Of a stretch of DNA of 64,000 nt, positions 17,717 to 27,450 are shown one piece after another. Made by a program: the position numbers and the translations under genes. The stretch is from assembly GCF_016865585.1 (NCBI RefSeq), contig NZ_JAESND010000003.1, positions 186,001-250,000 on the forward strand, given 5' to 3'. Under the pieces are notes generated by a model. That model was not told the DNA's origin, searched no databases, and saw only the letters and a program-made list of their open reading frames with translations. This DNA comes from Jeongeupia naejangsanensis. GTDB taxonomy: Bacteria; Pseudomonadota; Gammaproteobacteria; Burkholderiales; Chitinibacteraceae. Each line of letters starts with the position of its first letter. The stretch's first letter is position 1.

Positions 17717-19263
17717 AGATTCGCGCCCAGGTAGCGATGGTGCTCAACCTCGACAAGTGCATCGGCTGCCATACCTGTTCGGTCACCTGCAAGAACGTCT
17801 GGACTTCGCGCGACGGCGTCGAGTACGCGTGGTTCAACAACGTCGAGACCAAGCCCGGCATCGGTTACCCGAAGGAGTGGGAAAACCAGAAGAAGTGGAA
17901 GGGTGGCTGGAAACGGCTCCCGAACGGCAAGCTCGAACCGCGTCAGGGCGGCAAGCTGCGCATCCTGGCGAGCATGTTCGCCAACCCGAACCTGCCCGAG
18001 ATCGACGACTACTACGAGCCGTTTACCTTCGATTACGACCGGCTGCAGAACGCACCCGAAGTCGAAACGCCGCCGACCGCAAGGCCGGTGTCGGTGATCA
18101 CCGGCAAGAAGATGGACAAGATCAACTGGGGCCCGAACTGGGAAGACGACCTTGGCGGCGAGTTCGCCAAGCGTTCGAAGGACCAGCTGTTCGAAGACGT
18201 GCAGAAGGAGATGTACAGCACGTTCGAGAACACCTTCATGATGTACCTGCCGCGCCTGTGCGAGCACTGCCTGAACCCGGCCTGTGTCGCCTCGTGCCCG
18301 TCGGGCTCGGTGTACAAGCGCGAGGACGACGGCATCGTGCTGGTCGACCAGGACAAGTGCCGCGGCTGGCGCATGTGCGTGTCGGGCTGCCCGTACAAGA
18401 AGATCTATTACAACTGGCAGAGCGGCAAGGCCGAGAAGTGCACCTTCTGCTTCCCGCGCATCGAGGGCGGCCAGCCGACCGTGTGCTCGGAATCGTGCGT
18501 CGGCCGGATCCGCTACCTCGGCGTCATCCTCTATGACGCCGACCGGATCGAAGCCGCTGCCAGCGTTGCCGATGAAAAGGACCTGTACAAGGCCCAGCTG
18601 CAGGTCTTCCTCGACCCGCATTCGGACGCGATCATCGAAGAAGCCCGCCGTCAGGGCATTCCGGATTCGTGGCTGACCGCTGCGCAGAAGTCGCCGGTCT
18701 ACAAGATGGCGATGGAATGGAAGGTGGCTTTCCCGCTGCACCCGGAATACCGCACCCTGCCGATGGTCTGGTACATCCCGCCGCTGTCGCCGATCCAGTC
18801 GGCGGCCGAACGCGGCTTGATGAACCAGAAGGGCCTGCTGCCCGACGTCAGCGAAATGCGCATTCCGGTCAAGTATCTGGCCAACCTGCTGACCGCCGGC
18901 GACGAAGCGCCGGTGCTGTCGGCGCTCGAACGGATGCTGGCAATGCGCGTCTACATGCGCGGCAAATCGGTGCACGGCAGCGAAGACCTCGAAGTGCTCA
19001 AGCAGGTCGGGCTGACGCAGGCGCAGGTCGAGGACATGTACAAGATCATGGCGATCGCCAATTACGAAGACCGTTTCGTGATTCCGAGCAGCCACAAGGA
19101 AGAGGTCGAGGACAGCTTCAACGACAAGGCCGCCTGCGGCTTCACCTTCGGCAACGGCTGCTCGGGCGGCACCTCGCCGCAGGGGCTGTTCGGCACGCGC
19201 AAGGAAGGCTCGGTGATCTTCGTCGACATGCCCAAATCCCGGAAGAACAAGGCGGAGGTGTAA
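17713..19263 (+). CDS. narH: Respiratory nitrate reductase beta subunit NarH
   Basis: The electron-transfer subunit, 516 residues, carrying three [4Fe-4S] clusters and one [3Fe-4S] cluster that pass electrons from NarI to NarG. Seen: the first cysteine group CIGCHTCSVTCKNVW (Cys16, 19, 22, 26), then CEHCLNPACVASCP, CRGWRMCVSGCP (the Trp in place of Cys marks the 3Fe cluster) and CTFC ... CSESCVGR. Length is close to the E. coli protein (512). It overlaps the end of narG and is followed by narJ after 3 bases. Confidence 0.98.
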   Translation: MKIRAQVAMVLNLDKCIGCHTCSVTCKNVWTSRDGVEYAWFNNVETKPGIGYPKEWENQKKWKGGWKRLPNGKLEPRQGGKLRILASMFANPNLPEIDDYYEPFTFDYDRLQNAPEVETPPTARPVSVITGKKMDKINWGPNWEDDLGGEFAKRSKDQLFEDVQKEMYSTFENTFMMYLPRLCEHCLNPACVASCPSGSVYKREDDGIVLVDQDKCRGWRMCVSGCPYKKIYYNWQSGKAEKCTFCFPRIEGGQPTVCSESCVGRIRYLGVILYDADRIEAAASVADEKDLYKAQLQVFLDPHSDAIIEEARRQGIPDSWLTAAQKSPVYKMAMEWKVAFPLHPEYRTLPMVWYIPPLSPIQSAAERGLMNQKGLLPDVSEMRIPVKYLANLLTAGDEAPVLSALERMLAMRVYMRGKSVHGSEDLEVLKQVGLTQAQVEDMYKIMAIANYEDRFVIPSSHKEEVEDSFNDKAACGFTFGNGCSGGTSPQGLFGTRKEGSVIFVDMPKSRKNKAEV

Positions 19264-19266
19264 ACC

Positions 19267-19926
19267 ATGACGACCGACACACTGCATTTCCGTGTCCTCT
19301 CGGCGCTGCTGCAGTACCCGGAAGCCGAACTGATCGACGCGCTGCCCGAGCTCGACGCCGCGCTGGCACAGGCGCCGACGGGGCTGCGCATCACCGTCGC
19401 GCCGCTGCTGACCGAACTGGCGGCCGGTGACCTGATCGCCGCGCAGGAAGGCTATGTCGCGACGTTCGACCGCTCGCGCGGCCACTCGCTGCACCTGTTC
19501 GAGCACATCCACGGCGAAAGCCGCGAACGCGGCCCGGCGCTCGTCGACCTGATGAACGCCTACCGCACGCACGGCTTCGAGATCGACGCCAACGAGCTGC
19601 CCGACTACCTGCCGCTGTTCCTCGAGTTCCTCGGCAGCGTCGACACCGCCACGGCGCAGGACTTCCTCAACGAGGCGGTCCACGTGATCGCCGCGCTGGC
19701 CGAGCGCCTCGGCGAAGCCGAAAGCCGCTACGCCTGCGTGATGAACGCGCTGGTCGCGCTCGCCAGCGTCAAGATCCAGCCGCTGGTCGCACCGCCGATC
19801 CGCGACATGGACGAAATGCTCGAAACCTTCGGACCCGGTGCCGACGGCACCGAACCGCTGCTGTCGCAGGCCGCAGGGCCCCAGACGGTGAAGTTCTACC
19901 CGCGCAATCAGGAGGCCCGGCCATGA
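19267..19926 (+). CDS. narJ: Nitrate reductase maturation chaperone NarJ
   Basis: A 219-residue cytoplasmic chaperone that helps insert the molybdenum cofactor into NarG and coordinates membrane anchoring; it is not part of the final enzyme. Seen: the all-helical family features, including the N-terminal LSALLQYPEAELIDALPEL and the signature RGHSLHLFEHIHGESRERG followed by LPDYLPLFLEFLG. Its stop overlaps the narI start by 4 bases, implying translational coupling. Confidence 0.95.
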   Translation: MTTDTLHFRVLSALLQYPEAELIDALPELDAALAQAPTGLRITVAPLLTELAAGDLIAAQEGYVATFDRSRGHSLHLFEHIHGESRERGPALVDLMNAYRTHGFEIDANELPDYLPLFLEFLGSVDTATAQDFLNEAVHVIAALAERLGEAESRYACVMNALVALASVKIQPLVAPPIRDMDEMLETFGPGADGTEPLLSQAAGPQTVKFYPRNQEARP

Positions 19927-20609
19927 CTTACCTGCATCACTTCGTTTTCGGGGTCTACCCGTACATCGGTCTGGCGATCTTCCTGTTCGGCAGCCTGGTG
20001 CGCTTCGAGCGCGAGCAGTACACGTGGAAGAGCGACTCGAGCCAGCTGATCGACCGCCGTCTGCTGCGTGCCGGTTCCTACCTGTTCCATATCGGCGTGC
20101 TCGGTGTTTTTGCCGGTCACCTGGTCGGCCTGCTGACGCCGCTGGCGGTGTGGGATGCGCTCGGCGTGAGCCACGGTGCCAAGCAGCTGCTGGCGATGGT
20201 CGCCGGCGGTATCTTCGGCGGCATGGGGCTGATTGGCGCGCTGATCCTGATCTACCGCCGCTTTTCGAGCGAGCGGCTGCGCGCGATCACCACCTGGCGC
20301 GACAAGCTGACGCTGGGCTGGATCACCGTGACGCTGATCCTCGGCCTGTCGACGATCTTCGTTTCGAAGGATCACCTCGACGGCCACATGATGACGCTGT
20401 TCATGGAGTGGGCGCAGCGCATCGTCACCTTCCGTGGCGACGCGGCGAACTACATCGTCGACGCCCCGGGGATCTTCAAGCTGCACATCTTCATGGGCAT
20501 GACGCTGTTCGTGATTTTCCCGTTCACCCGGCTGGTGCACGTGTGGAGCGGCTTCGGTGCCGCCGGCTACGTGACCCGGGCGTGGCAGCTGGTGCGGCCG
20601 CGAGGCTGA
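19923..20609 (+). CDS. narI: Nitrate reductase gamma subunit NarI (cytochrome b)
   Basis: A 228-residue inner-membrane diheme cytochrome b that oxidises quinol and anchors NarGH. Seen: five hydrophobic segments and paired histidines of the type that bind the two b hemes, within YLFHIGVLGVFAGHLVG and in HIFMGMTLFVIFPFTRLVHVWSG. Length matches the family (about 225). It is the last gene of narGHJI and is followed by a strong terminator. Confidence 0.97.
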   Translation: MTYLHHFVFGVYPYIGLAIFLFGSLVRFEREQYTWKSDSSQLIDRRLLRAGSYLFHIGVLGVFAGHLVGLLTPLAVWDALGVSHGAKQLLAMVAGGIFGGMGLIGALILIYRRFSSERLRAITTWRDKLTLGWITVTLILGLSTIFVSKDHLDGHMMTLFMEWAQRIVTFRGDAANYIVDAPGIFKLHIFMGMTLFVIFPFTRLVHVWSGFGAAGYVTRAWQLVRPRG

Positions 20610-20627
20610 GTGCGAGTTACCGACGTG

Positions 20628-20656
20628 AAAAGGGCGCCAGCGGGCGCCCTTTTTTT
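20628..20656 (+). terminator. Strong rho-independent terminator after narI
   Basis: Stem GGGCGCC/GGCGCCC, extended by AAA/TTT pairs, ends in a run of seven T. It lies 19 bases after the narI stop and ends the nar operon. Confidence 0.96.
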
Positions 20657-20862
20657 CGATCGGGTCGGGACGCCGGGCTTGGCGTCTCCGGCAGGCCACG
20701 GCGCACGGATACCGGGCCGCCCCGGGGCGCCGGCATACGGGGGTACAAAATCCGGCGCCGGTTTCTGGTGTATTTCGTACGAGAAACTTAATCAAATATT
20801 CAGATATTGCATCGGCAACCCCGGTCTAGATTGATAGCAGGTCCACGACGCCGGAGAACGTC

Positions 20863-22497
20863 ATGAGCACCAGCATCGGTCAGTACCTGCTGCAACGGCT
20901 GCACGAAGAAGGCGTGCGCCACGTCTTCGGCGTGCCCGGCGACTACATCCTGCGCTGGTACCAGCAACTGGCGCACAGCGAACTCACCCAGGTCGGCACC
21001 ACGCGCGAGGACAACGCAGCGTTTGCCGCCGACGCCTATGCCCGGGTGCACGGCTTGGGCGCGCTGGCGGTCACCTACGGCGTCGGCGCGCTGTCGGTCG
21101 TCAATGCCGTCGCCGGGGCGGCGGCCGAATCGTCGCCGGTGGTGGTGATCTCGGGCGCACCGGGCGTGATCGAGCAGCGCGAACATCCGCTGCTGCACCA
21201 CCGATTCGGGCCGTACCACTTCCAGCGCGAGATCTTCGAGCGGCTGACGTGCTACTGCGCGGTGCTCGACGACCCGCTGCTGGCGGCAAGGCAGATCGAC
21301 CGGGCGCTGGCCGCTGCGCGGCGCTACAGCAAGCCGGTATATCTGGAGCTGCCGCGCGACCGTGTCGACACGGTGATTCACCTGCAGCCCGAGTGCGTGT
21401 TCGACGACGACGGCAGCGATCCGGACGCACTGGCCGAGGCCGTCGCCGAAACCGTCGCCCTGCTTGCCGGCGCCGAACGCGGTGCGGTGCTTGCCGGGGT
21501 CGAATTGCACCGCTACCGGCAGCAGGACGCGCTGGCTGCGCTGGTCGAGCGGCTGCGCTGGCCGGTCGCGGCGACGCTGTCGGGCAAGTCGGTGCTGTCC
21601 GAGCAGCATCCGGCCTATCTCGGCGTCTACGAGGGCGCAATGGGTGCCGAGTACGCACGCAGCGTGATCGAGGGCGCCGACATCCTGCTGCTGCTCGGTT
21701 CGGCGCTGAACGACGTCGACCTCGGCGTGTTCACCGCCCAGCTCGACCCGCGGCACATGATCCAGGCGCGCAACGACGAGGTGTGCGTCCGACACCACCG
21801 TTATCCGAACATCCGGCTGGCCGACTTTCTCGCCGCGCTGATTCCGGCGCTGCCCCCGCCACAGCGCGACTGGCCGGCGCACAGCCTGCCGCTGTCGGCG
21901 CCCGGTTTCCCCGAGCCCGGCGACGCGATGACGGTGTCGCGGCTGATCGGCCGGCTCAACGACACGCTGCCGGACGACATGCTCGTCGTCTCGGACACCG
22001 GCGACTGCCTGTTCGCGTCGCTCGAACTGCGCACCCACCCGCGCACCGGCTTTCTGGCGTCGGCGTACTACACGACGATGGGCTTCGCGGTGCCGGCGGC
22101 GCTCGGCGCCCAGCTCGGCAGCGGACTGCGGCCGCTGGTGCTGGTCGGCGACGGCGCTTTCCAGATGACTGGCACCGAGCTGTCGACCGCGGCATGGAAG
22201 GGGCTGAACCCGGTGGTGATCGTGTTCGACAATGGCGGCTACAGCACCGAGCGGTTTATCCTCGACGGACCGTTCAACGACATCGCGCCGTGGCGGCTCG
22301 ATGCACTTGCCGACGTGTTCGGTCCGCTGTACGCGTTCACCGTCGGCGACGAGCAGGCGTTCGACGCGGCGTGGCAGCACGCGCTCGAGCACAAGGACCG
22401 GCCGACGCTGATCGCGGTCAAGCTCGCCGCCGACGATCCGTCGTCGGCGATGCGCCGGCTCGGGGAGTCGCTGGGAAGAACCGTCAAGGGAGGCTGA
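20863..22497 (+). CDS. Thiamine-diphosphate 2-keto acid decarboxylase (pyruvate/indolepyruvate/phenylpyruvate type)
   Basis: A 544-residue ThDP enzyme that would convert a 2-keto acid to an aldehyde. Seen: the N-terminal pyrimidine-domain Glu in TTREDNAAFAADAYAR, the His-His pair in LLHHRFGPYH that marks pyruvate and indolepyruvate decarboxylases, and the ThDP/Mg motif GDGAFQMTG ... DNGGYSTER. Substrate cannot be decided from sequence; indolepyruvate or phenylpyruvate is as likely as pyruvate. The start at 20863 follows GGAG. The 253-base gap upstream holds the nar terminator and an AT-rich stretch (20765-20815) that may contain its promoter. It directly abuts a TfoX-like gene. Confidence 0.88.
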   Translation: MSTSIGQYLLQRLHEEGVRHVFGVPGDYILRWYQQLAHSELTQVGTTREDNAAFAADAYARVHGLGALAVTYGVGALSVVNAVAGAAAESSPVVVISGAPGVIEQREHPLLHHRFGPYHFQREIFERLTCYCAVLDDPLLAARQIDRALAAARRYSKPVYLELPRDRVDTVIHLQPECVFDDDGSDPDALAEAVAETVALLAGAERGAVLAGVELHRYRQQDALAALVERLRWPVAATLSGKSVLSEQHPAYLGVYEGAMGAEYARSVIEGADILLLLGSALNDVDLGVFTAQLDPRHMIQARNDEVCVRHHRYPNIRLADFLAALIPALPPPQRDWPAHSLPLSAPGFPEPGDAMTVSRLIGRLNDTLPDDMLVVSDTGDCLFASLELRTHPRTGFLASAYYTTMGFAVPAALGAQLGSGLRPLVLVGDGAFQMTGTELSTAAWKGLNPVVIVFDNGGYSTERFILDGPFNDIAPWRLDALADVFGPLYAFTVGDEQAFDAAWQHALEHKDRPTLIAVKLAADDPSSAMRRLGESLGRTVKGG

Positions 22498-22845
22498 ATG
22501 CGCGCACGCAGTGAATATCTCGACTGGCTGATCGACGAGCTGGCGCCGTTGGGGACGATACGTGCCAGATCGATGTTCGGCGGCTGGGGGCTTTACTGCG
22601 AAGAGCTGTTTTTCGCCATCGTCGACGACGACGTGCTCTACCTGAAGGCCGATGCGCTCAACCGCGCGGCCTTCGTTGCCGAAGGCGTCGCACCGTTCAG
22701 CTACACGGCGCGCGGCAAGGTGCAGACGATGTCCTATTACCGGCTGCCCGACGCCGCGCTCGATGACGCGACTGCGCTGCAGCACTGGGCGCGGACCGGT
22801 TTCGAAGCGGCGTTGCGTGCCGCTGCGGCCAAGGCGAGGCGCTAG
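22498..22845 (+). CDS. TfoX/Sxy N-terminal domain protein
   Basis: A 115-residue protein made of a single TfoX N-terminal domain, recognised by SMFGGWGLYCEELFFAIVDD and the following LYLKAD and ARGKVQTMSYYRLP. In gamma-proteobacteria Sxy/TfoX activates competence genes together with CRP, but stand-alone short homologues in other bacteria have no proven role. The ATG immediately follows the stop of the decarboxylase gene, with GGGAGG upstream, so the two are co-transcribed. Any functional link to the decarboxylase is unknown. Confidence 0.82.
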   Translation: MRARSEYLDWLIDELAPLGTIRARSMFGGWGLYCEELFFAIVDDDVLYLKADALNRAAFVAEGVAPFSYTARGKVQTMSYYRLPDAALDDATALQHWARTGFEAALRAAAAKARR

Positions 22846-22989
22846 CAGTCCGGCGTCAACCGGGCCGGTCCCGTACCGAAATGTGCGCAAGCCGGCCACG
22901 CATGTCGGCCAGCCCCTTCCCGCAGACGGCAATCTGTTGGAGAATCTGCATTAATTACGTCCAACTCCCGACCGCAATCGGGGCTATCC

Positions 22990-23583
22990 ATGCGTCAGGC
23001 TACTGTTACCCGCAATACCCTCGAAACCCAGATCACGGTTTCGGTCAATCTCGACGGCTCCGGCCAGTCCAAATTCGATACCGGCGTGCCGTTCTTCGAG
23101 CACATGCTCGACCAGATCGCCCGTCACGGGCTGATCGACCTCGACATCAAGGCAGTCGGCGACCTGCACATCGACGCGCACCACACCGTCGAGGATGTCG
23201 GCATCACGCTCGGCCAGGCGTTTGCCAAGGCCGTCGGCGACAAGAAGGGCATCCGCCGCTACGGCCATGCCTACGTGCCGCTCGACGAAGCGCTGTCGCG
23301 CGTCGTCGTCGACCTGTCCGGTCGTCCCTGTCTCGAGTACGAGTGCGAATACACGCGCGCGGTGATCGGCGGTTTCGACGTCGACCTGTTCGGCGAGTTC
23401 TTCCGCGGTTTCGTCAACCATGCCGCGATCAGCCTGCATATCGACAACCTGAAGGGCAAGAATGCCCACCATCAGGCCGAGACGATTTTCAAGGCCTTGG
23501 GCCGCGCGCTGCGCATGGCGGTCGAGCACGACGAACGCATGGCCGGCATCACGCCGTCGACCAAAGGCACGCTGGTAGGCTGA
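22990..23583 (+). CDS. hisB: Imidazoleglycerol-phosphate dehydratase HisB
   Basis: Catalyses the sixth histidine-biosynthesis step, dehydrating imidazole glycerol phosphate; it uses two Mn ions. The 197-residue protein is the monofunctional form without the phosphatase domain of E. coli HisB. Seen: the metal-binding His-rich motifs [11 protein letters not shown] and later [11 protein letters not shown], plus [14 protein letters not shown]. It opens the cluster hisB-hisH-small protein-hisA-hisF-hisI. The 144-base gap upstream (22846-22989) shows no convincing promoter or structure. Confidence 0.97.
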   Translation: MRQATVTRNTLETQITVSVNLDGSGQSKFDTGVPFFEHMLDQIARHGLIDLDIKAVGDLHIDAHHTVEDVGITLGQAFAKAVGDKKGIRRYGHAYVPLDEALSRVVVDLSGRPCLEYECEYTRAVIGGFDVDLFGEFFRGFVNHAAISLHIDNLKGKNAHHQAETIFKALGRALRMAVEHDERMAGITPSTKGTLVG

Positions 23584-23584
23584 C

Positions 23585-24229
23585 ATGGAAAAAATCGCCA
23601 TTGTCGATTACGGCATGGGCAATCTGCATTCGGTGACCAAGGCGTTCGAGCTGGTTGCCGACGGTCGCGCCGACGTGGTGCTGACGGCCGATCCGGCCGT
23701 CGTTGCGTCGGCCGACAAGGTCGTGTTTCCCGGACAGGGCGCGATGCCCGACTGCATGCGCCATCTCGACGAATCGGGTCTGAAGGCCGAAGTCCTCAAG
23801 GCCGCCGGTGACCGGCCGTTCCTCGGCATCTGCGTCGGTGCGCAGCTGCTGTTCGCGCGCAGCGAGGAAGGTCCGACCGACAGCCTCGGCGTGTTTCCGG
23901 GGCAGGTGGTGCGCTTCCCGCCGGAAAAAATGCTGGATGCAGCCGGCCAGAAGCTCAAGGTGCCGCACATGGGCTGGAACGAGATGTTCATCAAGCATGC
24001 CCACCCGCTGTGGCAGGGCATTGCCGATGGCGAGCGCTTCTACTTCGTCCACAGCTATCATTTCTCCGGTGCGGACGATATCGCAGTCATCGAGTCGGCC
24101 TACCCGTACCGCTTTGCCGCCGCGGTTGCCCGCGACAACATCTTCGCGATCCAGTGTCATCCCGAGAAGTCGGCCGGCGCGGGTCTGAAGCTGCTGAAGA
24201 ACTTCGTTGCCTGGGATGGCCGCCAGTAG
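23585..24229 (+). CDS. hisH: Imidazole glycerol phosphate synthase glutaminase subunit HisH
   Basis: Class I glutamine amidotransferase that delivers ammonia to HisF. The 214-residue product shows the nucleophile Cys in GICVGAQLLF and the catalytic His/Glu in QCHPEKSAGAGL. It starts 1 base after the hisB stop. Its partner HisF is encoded three genes downstream in the same operon. Confidence 0.97.
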   Translation: MEKIAIVDYGMGNLHSVTKAFELVADGRADVVLTADPAVVASADKVVFPGQGAMPDCMRHLDESGLKAEVLKAAGDRPFLGICVGAQLLFARSEEGPTDSLGVFPGQVVRFPPEKMLDAAGQKLKVPHMGWNEMFIKHAHPLWQGIADGERFYFVHSYHFSGADDIAVIESAYPYRFAAAVARDNIFAIQCHPEKSAGAGLKLLKNFVAWDGRQ

Positions 24230-24239
24230 GAGACTTTGG

Positions 24240-24449
24240 GTGAAATCACTGCCACAGTGGCTGCGCGAGTCTTTTCGGCAGTCGCTCATGACCGTTGGTG
24301 TGCTGGCGCTGGTTTTGCAGTTGTTTGCGCTGTCCGGTTCGCCGTCGCAGATGAACTACCTGCTGTTTTTTGCCATATATTTCCCATTTAGTGCGCTGGT
24401 CGCCTGTTTTCGCGCCAGACCGTTCCGTTCCCCGATCACCCAATCGTAA
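24240..24449 (+). CDS. Small membrane protein between hisH and hisA
   Basis: A 69-residue open frame from GTG at 24240, with AGGAG nine bases upstream, fills the gap between hisH and hisA. It has two hydrophobic stretches ([16 protein letters not shown] and [17 protein letters not shown]), suggesting a two-helix inner-membrane protein. It has no family that I recognise. Its position and ribosome-binding site favour real expression. A role in histidine synthesis is not implied by its sequence. Confidence 0.6.
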   Translation: MKSLPQWLRESFRQSLMTVGVLALVLQLFALSGSPSQMNYLLFFAIYFPFSALVACFRARPFRSPITQS

Positions 24450-24457
24450 CCGTCATC

Positions 24458-25209
24458 ATGCTGATCATTCCTGCTATCGACCTCAAAGACGGCCAGTGCG
24501 TTCGCCTGCGCCAGGGCCTTATGAACGACGCCACGGTCTTCTCCGACGACCCGGCCAGCTTCGTCAGCCACTGGCTCGGCCAGGGCGCGCGCCGCATGCA
24601 TCTGGTTGACCTGAACGGCGCGTTCGCCGGCAAGCCCAAGAACCTCGACGCGGTCAAAAGCATCATCAAGGCGATCGACGGTGAAGTGCCGGTCCAGCTC
24701 GGCGGCGGCATCCGCAACCTCGACACGATCGAGATGTACCTCGACGCCGGCATCGACTACGTGATCATCGGTACCGCCGCGGTCAAGCAGCCGGGCTTCC
24801 TGCACGAAGCGTGCGATGCCTTCCCGGGCCACATCATCGTCGGTCTCGACGCCAAGGACGGCAAGGTCGCTACCGACGGCTGGGCCAAGGTCACCGACCA
24901 CGACGTGATCGACCTGGCGCAGCGCTTCGAGGGCTACGGCGTCGAGAGCGTGATCTACACCGACATCGGCCGCGACGGCATGCTCTCGGGCGTGAATATC
25001 GAAGCGACCGTGAAACTGGCGCAGGCGCTGCGCATTCCGGTGATCGCCTCGGGTGGCCTGACCAACCTCGACGACGTGCGCAAGCTCGTCGATGTCGAGT
25101 CGGAAGGCATCGAAGGCGTGATTACCGGCCGGGCCATCTACGAAGGCACGATCGACTTCAAGGCGGCGCAGGAACTCGCCGACGGCAAGCTCGAAGCCGT
25201 GGAAGCCTG

Positions 25210-25210
<1 letters not shown>
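24458..25210 (+). CDS. hisA: ProFAR isomerase HisA
   Basis: TIM-barrel isomerase that opens the ribose ring of ProFAR to give PRFAR. The 250-residue product begins [17 protein letters not shown] with the catalytic Asp in AIDLKDG, has the phosphate-binding QLGGGIRN and, in the second half, [14 protein letters not shown] and [10 protein letters not shown]. Its stop overlaps the hisF start by one base. Confidence 0.98.
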
Positions 25211-25973
<763 letters not shown>

Positions 25974-25977
<4 letters not shown>

Positions 25978-26363
25978 GCTGGCTCGACGAGATCAAGTGG
26001 GACGACAAGGGCCTGGTGCCGGTGATCGCGCAGGATGCGCACACCGGCCGGGTGCTGATGTTCGCCTATGCCAACCGCGAAGCGGTCGAGAAGACGGCCG
26101 AGCACGGCACCGCGCATTACTGGACCCGCTCGCGCCAGAAGCTCTGGCACAAGGGCGAGGAAAGCGGCCATTTCCAGCACGTGCTGGAGATCCGCCTCGA
26201 TTGCGACGGCGACGTGCTGATCTACGTGATCGAGCAGGACGGCGGCATTGCCTGCCACACCGGCCGCGAGAGCTGCTTCTACCGCGTGCTCAGCGACGGC
26301 GAGTGGGAAACCGTCGATCCGGTGCTCAAGGATCCGGCCGCGATCTACCACAAGCATCACTGA
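25974..26363 (+). CDS. hisI: Phosphoribosyl-AMP cyclohydrolase HisI
   Basis: Zinc/magnesium enzyme that hydrolyses the adenine ring of PR-AMP. The 129-residue product is the monofunctional form, with HisE encoded separately. Seen: [32 protein letters not shown] and the cysteine-containing [12 protein letters not shown]. The GTG start overlaps the hisF stop (GTGA), so translation is probably coupled. A strong hairpin follows. Confidence 0.97.
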
Positions 26364-26377
26364 GCGCTGTGCGCTCG

Positions 26378-26409
26378 AAACAGGCCGGTTTTCCGGCCTG
26401 TTTGCTTTT
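26378..26409 (+). terminator. Rho-independent terminator between hisI and hisE
   Basis: A perfect 11-bp stem (AAACAGGCCGG/CCGGCCTGTTT, loop TTTT) followed by GCTTTT begins 15 bases after the hisI stop. It ends the hisBHAFI transcript and separates it from hisE-hit-tat. Confidence 0.9.
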
Positions 26410-26463
26410 CCGTTCCCGCTTTTTTTCGGTGTCGGCCGCGTTCATTACGCGAGTGTCACCAAA

Positions 26464-26480
26464 CGGCAATATAATTGCCG
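26464..26480 (+). promoter_or_regulatory. Palindrome containing a TATAAT -10 upstream of hisE
   Basis: CGGCAAT-ATA-ATTGCCG is a perfect palindrome whose centre contains TATAAT (26470-26475), 29 bases before hisE. With the terminator upstream, this is the best promoter candidate for hisE-hit-tatABC. No good -35 is visible at the correct spacing. The palindrome suggests an operator, but the regulator is unknown. Confidence 0.5.
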
Positions 26481-26508
26481 CTAAATCACGTGCACTCTGA
26501 GGTCCAGC

Positions 26509-26835
26509 ATGGTTTCCAGCGAAATTCTCGACCGCCTTTCGGCGACGCTTGCCAGCCGTCGCGATGCCGATCCGACCACCTCCTACGTTGCCAAGCTCTT
26601 CCACAAGGGCCAGGAAGCCATCCTCAAGAAGGTCGGCGAGGAGTCGTTCGAGGTCGTCATGGCCGCCAAGGATGGTGACAGGCGGGCCCTGGTCGGCGAA
26701 ATCGCCGATCTGTGGTTCCACACGCTGGTGCTGCTGGCCCACGAGGGGCTGAGCCACGAGGACGTGCTGGCCGAGCTGGCGCGGCGCGAAGGGATTTCCG
26801 GCATCGATGAAAAAGCATCGCGCCCCAAGGATTGA
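26509..26835 (+). CDS. hisE: Phosphoribosyl-ATP pyrophosphatase HisE
   Basis: Hydrolyses PR-ATP to PR-AMP in the second step of histidine synthesis. The 108-residue all-helical MazG-like protein shows [22 protein letters not shown] and the acidic metal-binding helix [13 protein letters not shown]. The start follows GAGG. It is cut off from hisI by a terminator and leads a group with hit and tatABC, an arrangement common in beta-proteobacteria. Confidence 0.96.
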   Translation: MVSSEILDRLSATLASRRDADPTTSYVAKLFHKGQEAILKKVGEESFEVVMAAKDGDRRALVGEIADLWFHTLVLLAHEGLSHEDVLAELARREGISGIDEKASRPKD

Positions 26836-26847
26836 GACGAGGACAGC

Positions 26848-27204
26848 ATGAGCGACTGCATTTTCTGCAAGCTGGCGAAGGGCGAGTTTCCGACGACCAA
26901 GCTCTACGAGGACGACGACATCCTCGTCTTCAACGACCTGCATCCGGTCGCACCGGTGCATTTTCTCGTCGTGCCGAAGCCGCACATCGAATCTCTGGCG
27001 CACGCCGAGGTCCAACATCAGGCGCTGCTGGGCAAGCTGATGCTGGTCGCCGCGCGCGTTGCCGCCGAGCAGGGGCTGGCGCAGGGCTTCCGCACCATCA
27101 TCAATACCGGCGAGGGCGGGGGGCAGAGCGTGTTCCACCTGCACCTGCACGTGATCGGCGGTGCACCGCTGCCGACCAAGATTACCGAACTCAGTACCCA
27201 CTGA
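26848..27204 (+). CDS. HIT family nucleotide hydrolase (HinT-like)
   Basis: A 118-residue histidine-triad protein, probably a purine-nucleoside phosphoramidase of the HinT group. Seen: N-terminal CIFCKLAKGEFPTTKLYEDD (cysteine pair of the zinc site) and the triad FHLHLHVIGG near the C-terminus. It lies 12 bases after hisE and is likely co-transcribed. Confidence 0.95.
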   Translation: MSDCIFCKLAKGEFPTTKLYEDDDILVFNDLHPVAPVHFLVVPKPHIESLAHAEVQHQALLGKLMLVAARVAAEQGLAQGFRTIINTGEGGGQSVFHLHLHVIGGAPLPTKITELSTH

Positions 27205-27228
27205 TTCGCATTCCAACGGAGAACGTCC

Positions 27229-27447
27229 ATGGGTTCCTTCAGCATCTGGCACTGGCTCATCGTGCTGGTCATCGTCATCCTCGTATTCGGCACCAAGCGT
27301 CTGGGCAATATCGGCAAGGACCTCGGATCGGCCGTGCGGGGGTTCAAGGAGGGCATCCGCGAGGGAGAGGGTGACAAGCCCGAGTCCAAGGACGTGCCGG
27401 CCGATTCGGGCCGCGTCATCGACGTGGTCGACAAGGACAAGCGCTAA
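27229..27447 (+). CDS. tatA: Sec-independent protein translocase TatA
   Basis: Pore-forming component of the twin-arginine translocase, which exports folded proteins across the inner membrane. The 72-residue protein has an N-terminal membrane helix ([18 protein letters not shown]) followed by the hinge [21 protein letters not shown] and an acidic tail. It starts after CGGAGAACG. tatB begins 3 bases after its stop. Confidence 0.96.
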   Translation: MGSFSIWHWLIVLVIVILVFGTKRLGNIGKDLGSAVRGFKEGIREGEGDKPESKDVPADSGRVIDVVDKDKR

Positions 27448-27450
27448 GCC

